Shown in pieces: positions 42,421 to 50,580 of a stretch of DNA of 64,000 nt. Location of the stretch: the NCBI GenBank assembly GCA_964524515.1, contig CAZGEA010000001.1, positions 124,001-188,000 on the forward strand, in the 5' to 3' direction. The notes below the pieces were generated by a model. That model was not told the origin of the DNA, did not search any database, and saw nothing but the letters and a program-made list of their open reading frames with translations. Source of the stretch: CAZGEA01 sp964524515 (GTDB lineage Bacteria; Patescibacteriota; Microgenomatia; UBA8517). The first letter of the stretch is position 1. Every line of letters begins with the position of its first letter. The translations under genes were made by a program, and so were the position numbers.

Positions 42421-44652
42421 ATGACAAACAATACAGTACCAAAAATAGTTTTTGTTGGCACCTTTCCACCAACAGAAGAAGGAATAGCAACTTTCAATAA
42501 CGATTTAATGACTTCAACTCAAAAAATATTGGGTGATAGTGCGCAGTGTGTTGTTTGTGCAATAAATCTAAATGATACAAGTCCTTATTATTTTGACAAT
42601 AAAGTAGTTTGGGAAATTGATCAAAGCTCGATTAAAACTTATATTCAGGCAGCCGAAAATATTAATTCAGATCCATCAATTGAATGCGTAATAATTCAGC
42701 ATGAATACGGAATTTATGGTGGTACATGGGGTGAATACTTTACAAAATTTTTAAAAATAATAGCCAAGCCAAAAATTACAATTCTTCACACTGTTTTGGA
42801 TTCTCACACTCACGAAACACAAAAATTCCATGAAGTTACTGATGATATATTCAACTACTCAAATGCAATAGTAGTTTTATCCAAAAAATCAAAAGAACTT
42901 TTAACTAAAAAATACAAACAAAATGCAAGTAAAATATATTTTATACCTCATGGAATTCATCCAGTTAAATTTATTCAATCAAAAATTGTTAAAAAAGATT
43001 TAGGGATTGATAATAAAACTATATTAACTACATTTGGATTATTAAGCCGCGATAAAGGAATTGAGTATGTTATAAAAGCAATTCCAAAAATTATTGAAAA
43101 ATATCCAAACATTTTATATCAAATTTTAGGACGCACTCACCCAAGTATCATCAAAAACGAAGGAGAAAAATATAGATTTGAATTAATAAAATTAGTCAAA
43201 AAATTAAAACTTAGAAAAAATATTTTATTCGTCGATAAATATTTAAGTCTTGATGAAATAATAAAATATTTACAAGCAACTGATGTGTATATTGCAACTT
43301 CAATTAATCCAGATCAGGCAGTAAGTGGAACTTTTTCATATGCTCTAGGTGCTGGCCGAGCAGTTGTTTCAACTGAATTTATTCAATCCAAAGAAATGAT
43401 TACAAAAAATGTGGGTCGATTGGTGCCTCCAAAAAATCCAAAAGCATATGAAGATGCAATCATAGAAATTTTGTCACTTAGTAATTTAAACAAACTTCAT
43501 AGAGTTGCATACAAAAAAACTAGATCAATGCTTTGGACTAATATAGCAAAAAAATTTGTAGAAATTATTCAATCAATTCACAAAAATGAAAAAGCCAATT
43601 TCTCACTCCCACCTATTGAACTTGATTATCTTAAAAAGATGACAAAAAAATACGGAATATTACAATTTGCCACTTATGATATTCCAGATGAAGGATCAGG
43701 TTATACTCTGGATGATAATGCAAGGGCACTAATTGTCACTCTTTGGCTATTAAAAAATGACAATATTGATAAAAAAATACTTAATGATTTATATCCAAAA
43801 TATTTTAGACTAATTAAAAAAAGCTATCAAGGAAATTCAAAATTTATAAATTATTTTGATAAATCATTTAATATTACGGAGCAAAATTTTGCCGAAAACA
43901 CCGAAGAATCAATAAGTCGCGCTATGTGGGCTCTCTCAGAAACAATGGCATCATATGAAATAAAAAATACATTAAGATCAAAAGCCGGCAATATTTATTT
44001 TGATATTTTAAAAAGTGATTTAAAAATTGATCACCCAAGAACCCTTGCATTTTTAATCAAATCATTTAGCGTTATATTTAAAAATTCCAAAACAAAAAAT
44101 GGAAAATTAATAAAAGCAAAAACCATTAATTATGCAGATTCACTAGTTAGTTCATACAATGATCATTCACATAATAATTGGAATTGGTTTGGAAGCCATT
44201 TAACTTACAATAATGGAATAATTCCAGAATCAATGTTTTTGTCTTACAAAATAACAAAAGACAAAAAATATTTAGATATCGCCAAAAAGACAATTAACTT
44301 CTTAATCAAAAAAACATTTATGGGCGATGTCTATGTTCCAATTGGTCAGCAAAAATGGTTCAAAAAACACAGTAAAAGAAGTTATTTTGATCAACAACCA
44401 GAAGATACATCATCAATCATTCTCGCTTTAATCACAGCATTTGAAATAACAAATGACAAAAAATATATTAGATATGCAAAAAAAGCATTTACATGGTACC
44501 AAGGAAACAATTTAGTAGGAATTCCTCTATATAATTACAAAACAAAAGGTGTGTATGATGGATTAAACGAATTAGGTGTAAATAAAAACCAAGGAGCAGA
44601 GTCTTTAGTCAGTTACCTACTTGCACGAACGTTAATTCAAAAGTATTTTTAA
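42421..44652 (+). CDS. GT4 glycosyltransferase fused to (alpha/alpha)6 domain
   Basis: The 743-residue protein has two parts. Residues 1 to about 385 form a GT4-type glycosyltransferase (VGTFPPTEEGIATF, LLSRDKGIEYVIKA, GTFSYALGAGRAVVSTE). Residues about 400-743 form a helical repeat domain with YTLDDNARAL, SHLTYNNGIIPESMFLSY and QQPEDTSSII, like (alpha/alpha)6 glycosidase or epimerase barrels. A GH130-like gene follows by 21 bases. The pair may build and recycle a mannose-type oligosaccharide; this is inferred. Confidence 0.85.
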   Translation: MTNNTVPKIVFVGTFPPTEEGIATFNNDLMTSTQKILGDSAQCVVCAINLNDTSPYYFDNKVVWEIDQSSIKTYIQAAENINSDPSIECVIIQHEYGIYGGTWGEYFTKFLKIIAKPKITILHTVLDSHTHETQKFHEVTDDIFNYSNAIVVLSKKSKELLTKKYKQNASKIYFIPHGIHPVKFIQSKIVKKDLGIDNKTILTTFGLLSRDKGIEYVIKAIPKIIEKYPNILYQILGRTHPSIIKNEGEKYRFELIKLVKKLKLRKNILFVDKYLSLDEIIKYLQATDVYIATSINPDQAVSGTFSYALGAGRAVVSTEFIQSKEMITKNVGRLVPPKNPKAYEDAIIEILSLSNLNKLHRVAYKKTRSMLWTNIAKKFVEIIQSIHKNEKANFSLPPIELDYLKKMTKKYGILQFATYDIPDEGSGYTLDDNARALIVTLWLLKNDNIDKKILNDLYPKYFRLIKKSYQGNSKFINYFDKSFNITEQNFAENTEESISRAMWALSETMASYEIKNTLRSKAGNIYFDILKSDLKIDHPRTLAFLIKSFSVIFKNSKTKNGKLIKAKTINYADSLVSSYNDHSHNNWNWFGSHLTYNNGIIPESMFLSYKITKDKKYLDIAKKTINFLIKKTFMGDVYVPIGQQKWFKKHSKRSYFDQQPEDTSSIILALITAFEITNDKKYIRYAKKAFTWYQGNNLVGIPLYNYKTKGVYDGLNELGVNKNQGAESLVSYLLARTLIQKYF

Positions 44653-44673
44653 AAGATATAAAAAAATTCTGCC

Positions 44674-45606
44674 ATGAAAAACAATTTAATTTTTAGAAAA
44701 GTATTCCCTGATAGTACTCACGCTCTATACAATGTCGCAGCCTGGCAAAAATCAGATCACGATAATATTGTCTTGGTTAGCCGTATGGTTGAAAATCCAG
44801 GAAATGAAAATACCCCAGATATAGGAAAGTTAATTTTATTCGAAATTGATCAAGAAGGAAAAATCATCCACGAACGATTAATTTGGGAACCATTGCACTC
44901 CAGTTTTTATCTAGAAGATCCCAGGGCTCTAGTTTTGCCAAATGGAAACATCGTGATTGGATTAACGTCAGTTATGAGGTCAGAAATCGGTTTTGAGCCA
45001 TTTCCCGCTTACACTTTTATAGAATCTGATTCAGCCTGGGCTGGCAAACTCCCACCAATTACGTTAATTCACACTTATGGCCCAGGAAAAAACATGACTC
45101 CAGTCAAAAAAGATACTTTTATGTATCGTCCAGAATCCTCTGACTTTCATCATAGATTATTAGTTTTTGATATTAATTCAAAAGGTGAAACTCATTCTCA
45201 AACAATTGATTTTCCAAACGATCTTGATTGGGCACAGTGGAAAATTGGAACAACAATGCCACCGTTGTGGATTAACGAAAATGAAGCATTGATGATTTTC
45301 CATGGAATTACAAAAATCGATAATAAATACATCTACAGTATCGGCCGAGCCAAATTAACATTTAATGATGGAAAATATTTTGTAAAAGTAGATAAAAACG
45401 CACTCATTACTCCAGATACATTTACAAAAGACGGAATTCCACTAGAAATTGAATTACATCCAAAACTAAGGCGTGTTGTTTATGCCTGTGGTGGAGTTAT
45501 AAAAAGAAATGATCCTGAAAATCTAAATTTATATGTAAATGTAGGTGATAGAACTACTTACGAAGTAAAATTACCTCTCGAAGAATTAAAAGAAGGATTA
45601 TTTTAG
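44674..45606 (+). CDS. GH130-like glycoside phosphorylase/hydrolase
   Basis: The 310-residue protein looks like a five-bladed propeller of the GH130 family, with YLEDPRAL matching the EDPR blade motif and IFHGITKIDNKYIYSIGRA a later blade. GH130 members are beta-mannoside phosphorylases or beta-1,2-mannosidases. No signal peptide is present, so it is cytoplasmic. It follows a GT4/(alpha/alpha)6 fusion, an association that supports a role in intracellular mannan-like sugar turnover. Catalytic mode cannot be decided here. Confidence 0.75.
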   Translation: MKNNLIFRKVFPDSTHALYNVAAWQKSDHDNIVLVSRMVENPGNENTPDIGKLILFEIDQEGKIIHERLIWEPLHSSFYLEDPRALVLPNGNIVIGLTSVMRSEIGFEPFPAYTFIESDSAWAGKLPPITLIHTYGPGKNMTPVKKDTFMYRPESSDFHHRLLVFDINSKGETHSQTIDFPNDLDWAQWKIGTTMPPLWINENEALMIFHGITKIDNKYIYSIGRAKLTFNDGKYFVKVDKNALITPDTFTKDGIPLEIELHPKLRRVVYACGGVIKRNDPENLNLYVNVGDRTTYEVKLPLEELKEGLF

Positions 45607-45639
45607 TCATTCTTGCTATAATATGCATGCTTGAAAAAT

Positions 45640-45712
45640 CGGGGTGTGGCTCAGTTGGTAGAGCGCTCGCTTTGGGAGCGAGAGGCCGTGAGTTCGAATC
45701 TCGCCACCCCGA
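45640..45712 (+). tRNA. tRNA-Pro(TGG)
   Basis: Cloverleaf with anticodon loop TTTGGGA (anticodon TGG). TATAAT lies at 45617-45622. Confidence 0.93.
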
Positions 45713-45751
45713 CAAAATATCTTAGCCTCCATTTACCCTTTTTGTGCTATA

Positions 45752-45788
45752 ATTAGCTTCAAATTTGTGTTATTATTAGCTTCAAATT
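45752..45788 (+). promoter_or_regulatory. Tandem promoter-leader repeat
   Basis: ATTAGCTTCAAATT occurs at 45752-45765 and 45775-45788. Each copy overlaps a -10-like box (TATAAT, TATTAT). This looks like a duplicated promoter start region upstream of the CPBP protease gene. Confidence 0.6.
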
Positions 45789-45816
45789 CGCACAATCACA
45801 AAACGGAGAGTTCAAA

Positions 45817-46614
45817 TTGAGCATCAAAGATCAGATTTCTAAATTAAATGGTCCAGTTGAAAAAGTAATCGATGCAATGGGCATACCACTCGGAAAAGCT
45901 CAGGAATTATTTGCAAAAACAATTTTTAAAATTTCACCACTCCAAAAAACTAATGGAGAAGAATTACCACAAATTCAGTTCGACTGGAAAACATTTCGAA
46001 AAACTTTTCGTATCAAGCACTTTTTCATTGCGCTAATTAGTCTCTCATTGGTAATTTTTTCAGTTTTTAAATTATGGGATATCTCACCTACAATCATGAG
46101 TATCAGTGTATTAAGAACAATCTATCTTATTATCAACTATTTAGTAAACCTGTTCACGAAAGATAACAGTGAACAAATATCATCAATAATTGCAACCGGC
46201 TTAATCCTATCTTTAGTTTTATTTAGAAAACAAGTAAAAACTGTAATAGGAGAAGGACCTGATCAAGTCGCAGCAGGACTTCCACAATATGCGTTAAGAG
46301 AAGAAATAATATTTCGTGCATACAGTCACAACTGGAATCTAATTGAAAAAATACGAGCAAATCTTTCGTTCGGACTAATACACCTTACAATGTTAATTGT
46401 CCCAATTTCGGTTGCCTTAGCACTAGCAATTGGTGGAAGCGCATTTATGCTTGTATATTTGAACAACTATAAAAAAACCAAATCAACTGAAATGGCAATC
46501 ATTGAAGCAGCTACAGTCCACACAACTTACAATATAATTGCTTTTTCACTCGCAATTGGTAGCATTATATGGAGTTTAATTGGCAAACCAATATTGTCTC
46601 TCCTTACACATTAA
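45817..46614 (+). CDS. CPBP-family intramembrane protease-like protein
   Basis: The 265-residue protein has about six membrane segments and the CPBP/CAAX-protease motifs: REEIIFR (Glu162, Glu163, Arg167), FGLIH (His189) and HTTYN (His235, Asn239). These are glutamic intramembrane endopeptidases, often involved in peptide maturation or self-immunity. It starts with TTG; GGAG lies eight bases upstream. It is a single-gene unit with its own terminator, and no bacteriocin gene is seen next to it. Confidence 0.8.
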   Translation: MSIKDQISKLNGPVEKVIDAMGIPLGKAQELFAKTIFKISPLQKTNGEELPQIQFDWKTFRKTFRIKHFFIALISLSLVIFSVFKLWDISPTIMSISVLRTIYLIINYLVNLFTKDNSEQISSIIATGLILSLVLFRKQVKTVIGEGPDQVAAGLPQYALREEIIFRAYSHNWNLIEKIRANLSFGLIHLTMLIVPISVALALAIGGSAFMLVYLNNYKKTKSTEMAIIEAATVHTTYNIIAFSLAIGSIIWSLIGKPILSLLTH

Positions 46615-46624
46615 GTAAAATCAC

Positions 46625-46659
46625 AAAACCTCTTTAACAAAAAATTAAAGGGGTTTTTT
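46625..46659 (+). terminator. Intrinsic terminator after the CPBP gene
   Basis: AAAACCTCTTTAA pairs with TTAAAGGGGTTTT, followed by T residues. Confidence 0.85.
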
Positions 46660-46695
46660 ATTTCCAAATGTTAAATGATATAATATACCTTCAAC

Positions 46696-46830
<135 letters not shown>

Positions 46831-46838
46831 ACAAAAAA

Positions 46839-46868
46839 CCTCCTTGTTTTTTTTAGTAAACAAAGAGG
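46839..46868 (-). terminator. Intrinsic terminator after the 46892-47236 gene
   Basis: On the minus strand CCTCTTTGTTTA pairs with AAACAAGGAGG and is followed by TTTTTT. Confidence 0.8.
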
Positions 46869-46891
46869 CTTCAATCTCTATCTAACTAAAT

Positions 46892-47236
46892 TTATAAACT
46901 AAAGACACAAAACGAAACTTTGGGTAATATACCTACTAATGAACTAGCCATAATACTCCCATCATTTATAGCAAAAATACTAATATTCATCTTATCATTA
47001 GGATCCAAAACTGGAATCTTATATACAATGTCTCCTGCTAGTCCAATGAAATTAAATGAAATATCAATTCTGTTTGGGTAAAACACAACAGATTTTACAA
47101 TAGCATAGGCAGGCCCGATTAAACCTCCATCTATTATGTGTCCTTGTACATAAACCCTATTTCCTTTTAGGAAATTATTCAAAAGTGCTGCAGCATCACG
47201 AACATTTGATTCATCAACCGAATATATGGAAGTCAT
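46892..47236 (-). CDS. Small orphan cassette protein
   Basis: The 114-residue protein is not recognised. It is soluble and beta-strand-like (GNRVYVQGHIIDGG, RIDISFNFIG, KIPVLDP). GAAAGG lies eight bases before the ATG, GATAAT about 45 bases before, and a terminator follows, so it has the full orphan-cassette layout. Confidence 0.75.
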   Translation of the reverse strand: MTSIYSVDESNVRDAAALLNNFLKGNRVYVQGHIIDGGLIGPAYAIVKSVVFYPNRIDISFNFIGLAGDIVYKIPVLDPNDKMNISIFAINDGSIMASSLVGILPKVSFCVFSL

Positions 47237-47319
47237 GGCTAAAACCTTTCATTCAAATGTAGATTTCATTGGTATATTATCATATTTCAATACTTGCTTT
47301 TTAATCTCTCTTCTTTACA

Positions 47320-47661
47320 ATGAGTTTTATGGCAAGAATGAATCCAGACGATGTTCAGAAAGAAGTTACCAAGCAAAACGATGATGTCTATGGAGACGAT
47401 TCAGTAGTTGGAGGTACAGGCGGAGGTGCTGATCCAATGATTATTGACGATGTATACAAAAAGGTAACTGGAAACGAACTTGCTGACGACGAGGGTATTG
47501 ATATGGCAGAAGAAGTCAGAAAAGACGAAGACTCAATTCTAAAAGATAAACCAGATAGTGAAGACGATGAAATGGAAGACAAATCTCCAATTGATGATGA
47601 ATTCAGTGGAATGCATGTAGTTGGCGAAAACGAAGAGACAGAAGCCGAAGAACAAGAATAA
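47320..47661 (+). CDS. Highly acidic low-complexity protein
   Basis: The 113-residue protein is dominated by Asp and Glu (EDDEMEDKSP, NEETEAEEQE) and likely disordered. No family is recognised. It lacks a clear Shine-Dalgarno. Possible roles such as binding basic proteins are speculation. Confidence 0.65.
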   Translation: MSFMARMNPDDVQKEVTKQNDDVYGDDSVVGGTGGGADPMIIDDVYKKVTGNELADDEGIDMAEEVRKDEDSILKDKPDSEDDEMEDKSPIDDEFSGMHVVGENEETEAEEQE

Positions 47662-47775
47662 TTTCCCCAAAAAGCCTCAATAAGATATAATAATGTTTAC
47701 AATCACGATCATATCGGGATTAAGTTGTACTTGGTGGTAAGTAAGCATAGCTTGGCTTCCACCATCAGAACACAT

Positions 47776-47850
47776 GGTGGTAGTAGCTCAGTTGGTTAGA
47801 GCGCTGCTCTGTGAAAGCAGAGGTCGCCGGTTCGAGACCGGTCTACCACC
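47776..47850 (+). tRNA. tRNA-His(GTG)
   Basis: Cloverleaf with anticodon loop CTGTGAA (anticodon GTG). The extra G-1 (47776) opposite C73 (47850) is the histidine identity pair. Its 3' part overlaps the recombinase remnant on the other strand. Confidence 0.94.
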
Positions 47851-48447
47851 CCAAATGATATTTTGAGATTGAGAAACCTCACTTTGAGCCGTATTATTAA
47901 CGTTTTCGTTAGGTTCGAGCCGTTCTAATGTATTAATTTCTGTAACTGCCTGCTGAATTTTGAAAAATGGTGTTCGTGCCTCAATTGTAAGTTTTTTATC
48001 CTTTAAAAGTAGGTGCGAGCCAATTGCTCTTAAAATTATTTTACGTTCTTCAATATCCCCATCTGAAAATCTGTCTTGTGCTGTTGCAGCAAAGTCGAAT
48101 GTTTTAGCGGCCAACTCTGCCCATTCATCAATATATTTATCTACTTTTGATAATAGCTCTTGCGCCCTAGCTTTTTCGACCAACAGTGATTCTTTTTTCT
48201 CTGCAAATTCCTCGTCTGAAATTAAAATACCACCTTTATTTGCCTCGGATATTTTTAGTTCAAGTAAATTATCAATTTTTCTTACAATATCTTCATAGGA
48301 TTTTTTCAATGCCAAATAACGAGTCTCTCGCGTCTCTTTTTGCTTCTCATTTACAACATTAAGCCATTTAATTGCCCAATCCACAAATTCATAGTCAAGT
48401 TTCATCGTGCCTAAAATATCAAAAACCTGCTTCTCAAGTTCTTTTGC
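47788..48447 (-). pseudogene. 3' remnant of a large serine recombinase
   Basis: The open part encodes the coiled-coil C-terminal region of a large serine recombinase (DIVRKIDNLLELKISE, ISDEEFAEKKESLLVE, ERKIILRAIGSHL). Recombinase-like sequence continues upstream of the first ATG (KELEKQVFDILGT) to an in-frame TAA at 48448, and the catalytic resolvase domain is absent. The last 20 residues (GGRPVSNRRPLLSQSSALTN) are the reverse translation of tRNA-His. The gene is therefore a decayed integrase whose end is built from its target. Confidence 0.85.
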
Positions 48448-48507
48448 TTATTATTCTTCTGATTTGTGATATTTTTGGAATAAAGATTCACAAAAAACAA
48501 AGATAAG

Positions 48508-48909
48508 TTACTGATTGCCGGCGGTCATTTCAAGGTATCGTTTGTACTTTGGGTCTCCTTCCAATCTTTTTATTTCTGCATTAAGCTCTGTATCGGTCAT
48601 TTGTGAGTAGGCATCCTCAAAAGCTATTTTATCTGCTTTATATTTTCCAAGTAACTTATAGGCTTTATCTAGCGCTGCGTCCCTAGCCCGCCAGTTTTTG
48701 CTTTTTAAGAGCGCTTGATGAGTTTTGAGCAGGTTCTCTTCTGACAAGTAGTCTTTCATCAGCTCCTGCCATCCTCTACTTTGAGTGAGCTGTTGTGGGT
48801 TTTTATAAGAGCCGGCTTTATATCCGGATTCTTTCATAGCCGTGGATACCGACTTTCCAGTATTTTCCAGTAATTTGTGGACGACAAGTTTTTGCTTGAG
48901 AGTGGACAT
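48508..48909 (-). CDS. Terminase small subunit-like protein
   Basis: The 133-residue protein starts at ATG 48909. An N-terminal helix-turn-helix (KSVSTAMKESGYKAGSYKNP) and a long helical body with TDTELNAEIKRLE resemble small terminase subunits, which recognise phage DNA for packaging. No large terminase subunit or other packaging gene is present, so it may instead be a DNA-binding regulator of the element. Its promoter overlaps that of the divergent gene. Confidence 0.65.
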   Translation of the reverse strand: MSTLKQKLVVHKLLENTGKSVSTAMKESGYKAGSYKNPQQLTQSRGWQELMKDYLSEENLLKTHQALLKSKNWRARDAALDKAYKLLGKYKADKIAFEDAYSQMTDTELNAEIKRLEGDPKYKRYLEMTAGNQ

Positions 48910-48921
48910 CTGTATATGTAG

Positions 48922-48953
48922 TATAATATGCCAATGCTCTCTATTGAGAGCAT
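48922..48953 (+). promoter_or_regulatory. Promoter with 5'-terminal hairpin; overlapping divergent -10
   Basis: TATAAT (48922-48927) on the plus strand overlaps TATTAT on the minus strand. The predicted transcription start coincides with the perfect hairpin ATGCTCTC-TATT-GAGAGCAT (48934-48953), followed by TTTTT. It could be an RNA-stabilising 5' hairpin, an attenuator or an operator. Confidence 0.6.
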
Positions 48954-48966
48954 TTTTGTTATTTAT

Positions 48967-49614
48967 ATGGACAGAAATGAAGAAATAATTGGCTACTATT
49001 CTAATCAGCCTACATGGCAGCTTGTAAAGTTTAGTGCTTACAAGAGGCAATTTACTCATCAATTAGCAATTCACTATTTGGAACACGAAATTTTTGAGTC
49101 AGTGGACAGAGAGATGCAGCATATCCTAAGTGGACAAAATGCAGGATTTTATGCTGGCCTTAGATTTTTGTTTGCGGAAGTTACAGCGCTATCCCATTTA
49201 TATTGGGGGGTAAAATCATTTATCCCTCGTAAGGAGAGTGCATATGTTGCCAGATTTATGAGAAAGTTCGGAGTGTTACCTCCTGAGCATGGTGTCCATT
49301 ATGAAACATTCAGGCATGGACTGATGCACTCTCATCATCCAAAGTGGATAAAAAAAGGAAATCGAATTATAGGTTGGTATATTAGTAATACAGCAAAAGC
49401 AAACAGCTTCGGAATCTTCATTCCCGAGTTCACCGAGCAAGTTAAAAATACCATTAGTGCTTTTATTGCCGAGTTGAGGGTAGAAGAAATAGCAGGTAAA
49501 AATACCCGACTCAAAAAATTTATTGAAGGATATACCCACACCGCCAAAGTATTGAAGCGTAGGGACTTAGGCAAATACTCAAGAACGGATTTTTCAAAAG
49601 TACCTATTACCTAA
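48967..49614 (+). CDS. Island protein of unknown function
   Basis: The 215-residue protein starts at ATG 48967. It contains a His-rich central stretch (HYETFRHGLMHSHHPKW) and a helical C-terminal part. No family is recognised; the His cluster could bind metal. It ends one base before the thermonuclease gene, so the two are probably one operon. It belongs to the island cargo. Confidence 0.65.
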   Translation: MDRNEEIIGYYSNQPTWQLVKFSAYKRQFTHQLAIHYLEHEIFESVDREMQHILSGQNAGFYAGLRFLFAEVTALSHLYWGVKSFIPRKESAYVARFMRKFGVLPPEHGVHYETFRHGLMHSHHPKWIKKGNRIIGWYISNTAKANSFGIFIPEFTEQVKNTISAFIAELRVEEIAGKNTRLKKFIEGYTHTAKVLKRRDLGKYSRTDFSKVPIT

Positions 49615-49615
49615 G

Positions 49616-50572
49616 ATGAAGACAAAGAATCTATTTTCAGGCAGGAAAAAGTTTGTAACCATTCCAGTTGCCGCACTTCTCGGCCTGTTTTTCCTTCCTG
49701 TAACTATTGGCATTTTACTTATTTACTTTTCAAATAAGAAAATTAGGTTAAAACCTTTGCGTTATTCTATTGTCGGCATACTCTCCTTAATTACCCTATT
49801 TTTTGGAACTGCCTATGTAGCAGCTTTTGTATCCCCAAGCACCCCTAAACAGGAAACGAAAGAGCCGGAAGCGGTAATTTCGACAAGTCCTACGCCAATT
49901 CTTGCTATGCAAAATCAAGGCTTGGTAAAAGTAACGCGGGTGATTGATGGAGACACGATTGAAATTGAAGGTGGACAAAGGGTAAGGCTAATTGGCATAG
50001 ATACTCCGGAGACAGTTGACCCAAACCGCCCTGCCGGATGCTATGGCACCGATGCCAGTAGTTTTACAAAAGCTCAACTTGAAGGCAAAGAAATAAAACT
50101 AGAAAAAGATATTTCAGAAACAGACCAATATGGAAGATTATTGCGTTATGTATGGCTTGGAGACACTTTATTTAATGAAACCCTTGTCAAAGAAGGCTAT
50201 GCTCAAGTCTCAACTTACCCGCCGGATGTAAAAAACAGCGAAAGATTTTTAGCTGCTCAAAAAGAAGCAAGAGACAATAATCGAGGTTTGTGGTCTACAT
50301 GCCAAAACACCCCTGCTCCCAGTACATCTGTCTCAACTCCGAAGCCAGTTACAGCTACCCCAAAACCCAATGTGGCAACTCAACAAACCCAAACTTCCGG
50401 CTCGTGTAAGTATTCTTGCAATTCACCGGATAGAGATTGCTCTGATTTTTCAACCCATGCAGAAGCACAAGCGTTTTTCAACTGTTGTGGATTCTCTGCC
50501 GGCAATGACCCTATGAGACTTGATAAGGCCACTGGAACAGGAAATGGAATTGCCTGCGAGAGTTTACCTTAG
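49616..50572 (+). CDS. Membrane-anchored thermonuclease with excalibur domain
   Basis: The 318-residue protein has two N-terminal hydrophobic segments, then a staphylococcal-nuclease domain (VIDGDTIEI, VRLIGIDTPET, YGRLLRYVWL, EARDNNRGLW) with the usual Asp, Arg and Glu active-site residues. After a Thr/Pro linker comes a C-terminal excalibur calcium-binding-like domain ending NGIACE. It probably degrades DNA or RNA outside the cell membrane, for nutrient supply or defence. It precedes the ATPase gene by eight bases. Confidence 0.92.
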   Translation: MKTKNLFSGRKKFVTIPVAALLGLFFLPVTIGILLIYFSNKKIRLKPLRYSIVGILSLITLFFGTAYVAAFVSPSTPKQETKEPEAVISTSPTPILAMQNQGLVKVTRVIDGDTIEIEGGQRVRLIGIDTPETVDPNRPAGCYGTDASSFTKAQLEGKEIKLEKDISETDQYGRLLRYVWLGDTLFNETLVKEGYAQVSTYPPDVKNSERFLAAQKEARDNNRGLWSTCQNTPAPSTSVSTPKPVTATPKPNVATQQTQTSGSCKYSCNSPDRDCSDFSTHAEAQAFFNCCGFSAGNDPMRLDKATGTGNGIACESLP

Positions 50573-50580
50573 AATTAATT

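Noticed and set aside
48508..48909. Intact prophage
   Set aside because: Only a terminase-small-subunit-like gene is present; no capsid, portal or tail gene is seen.
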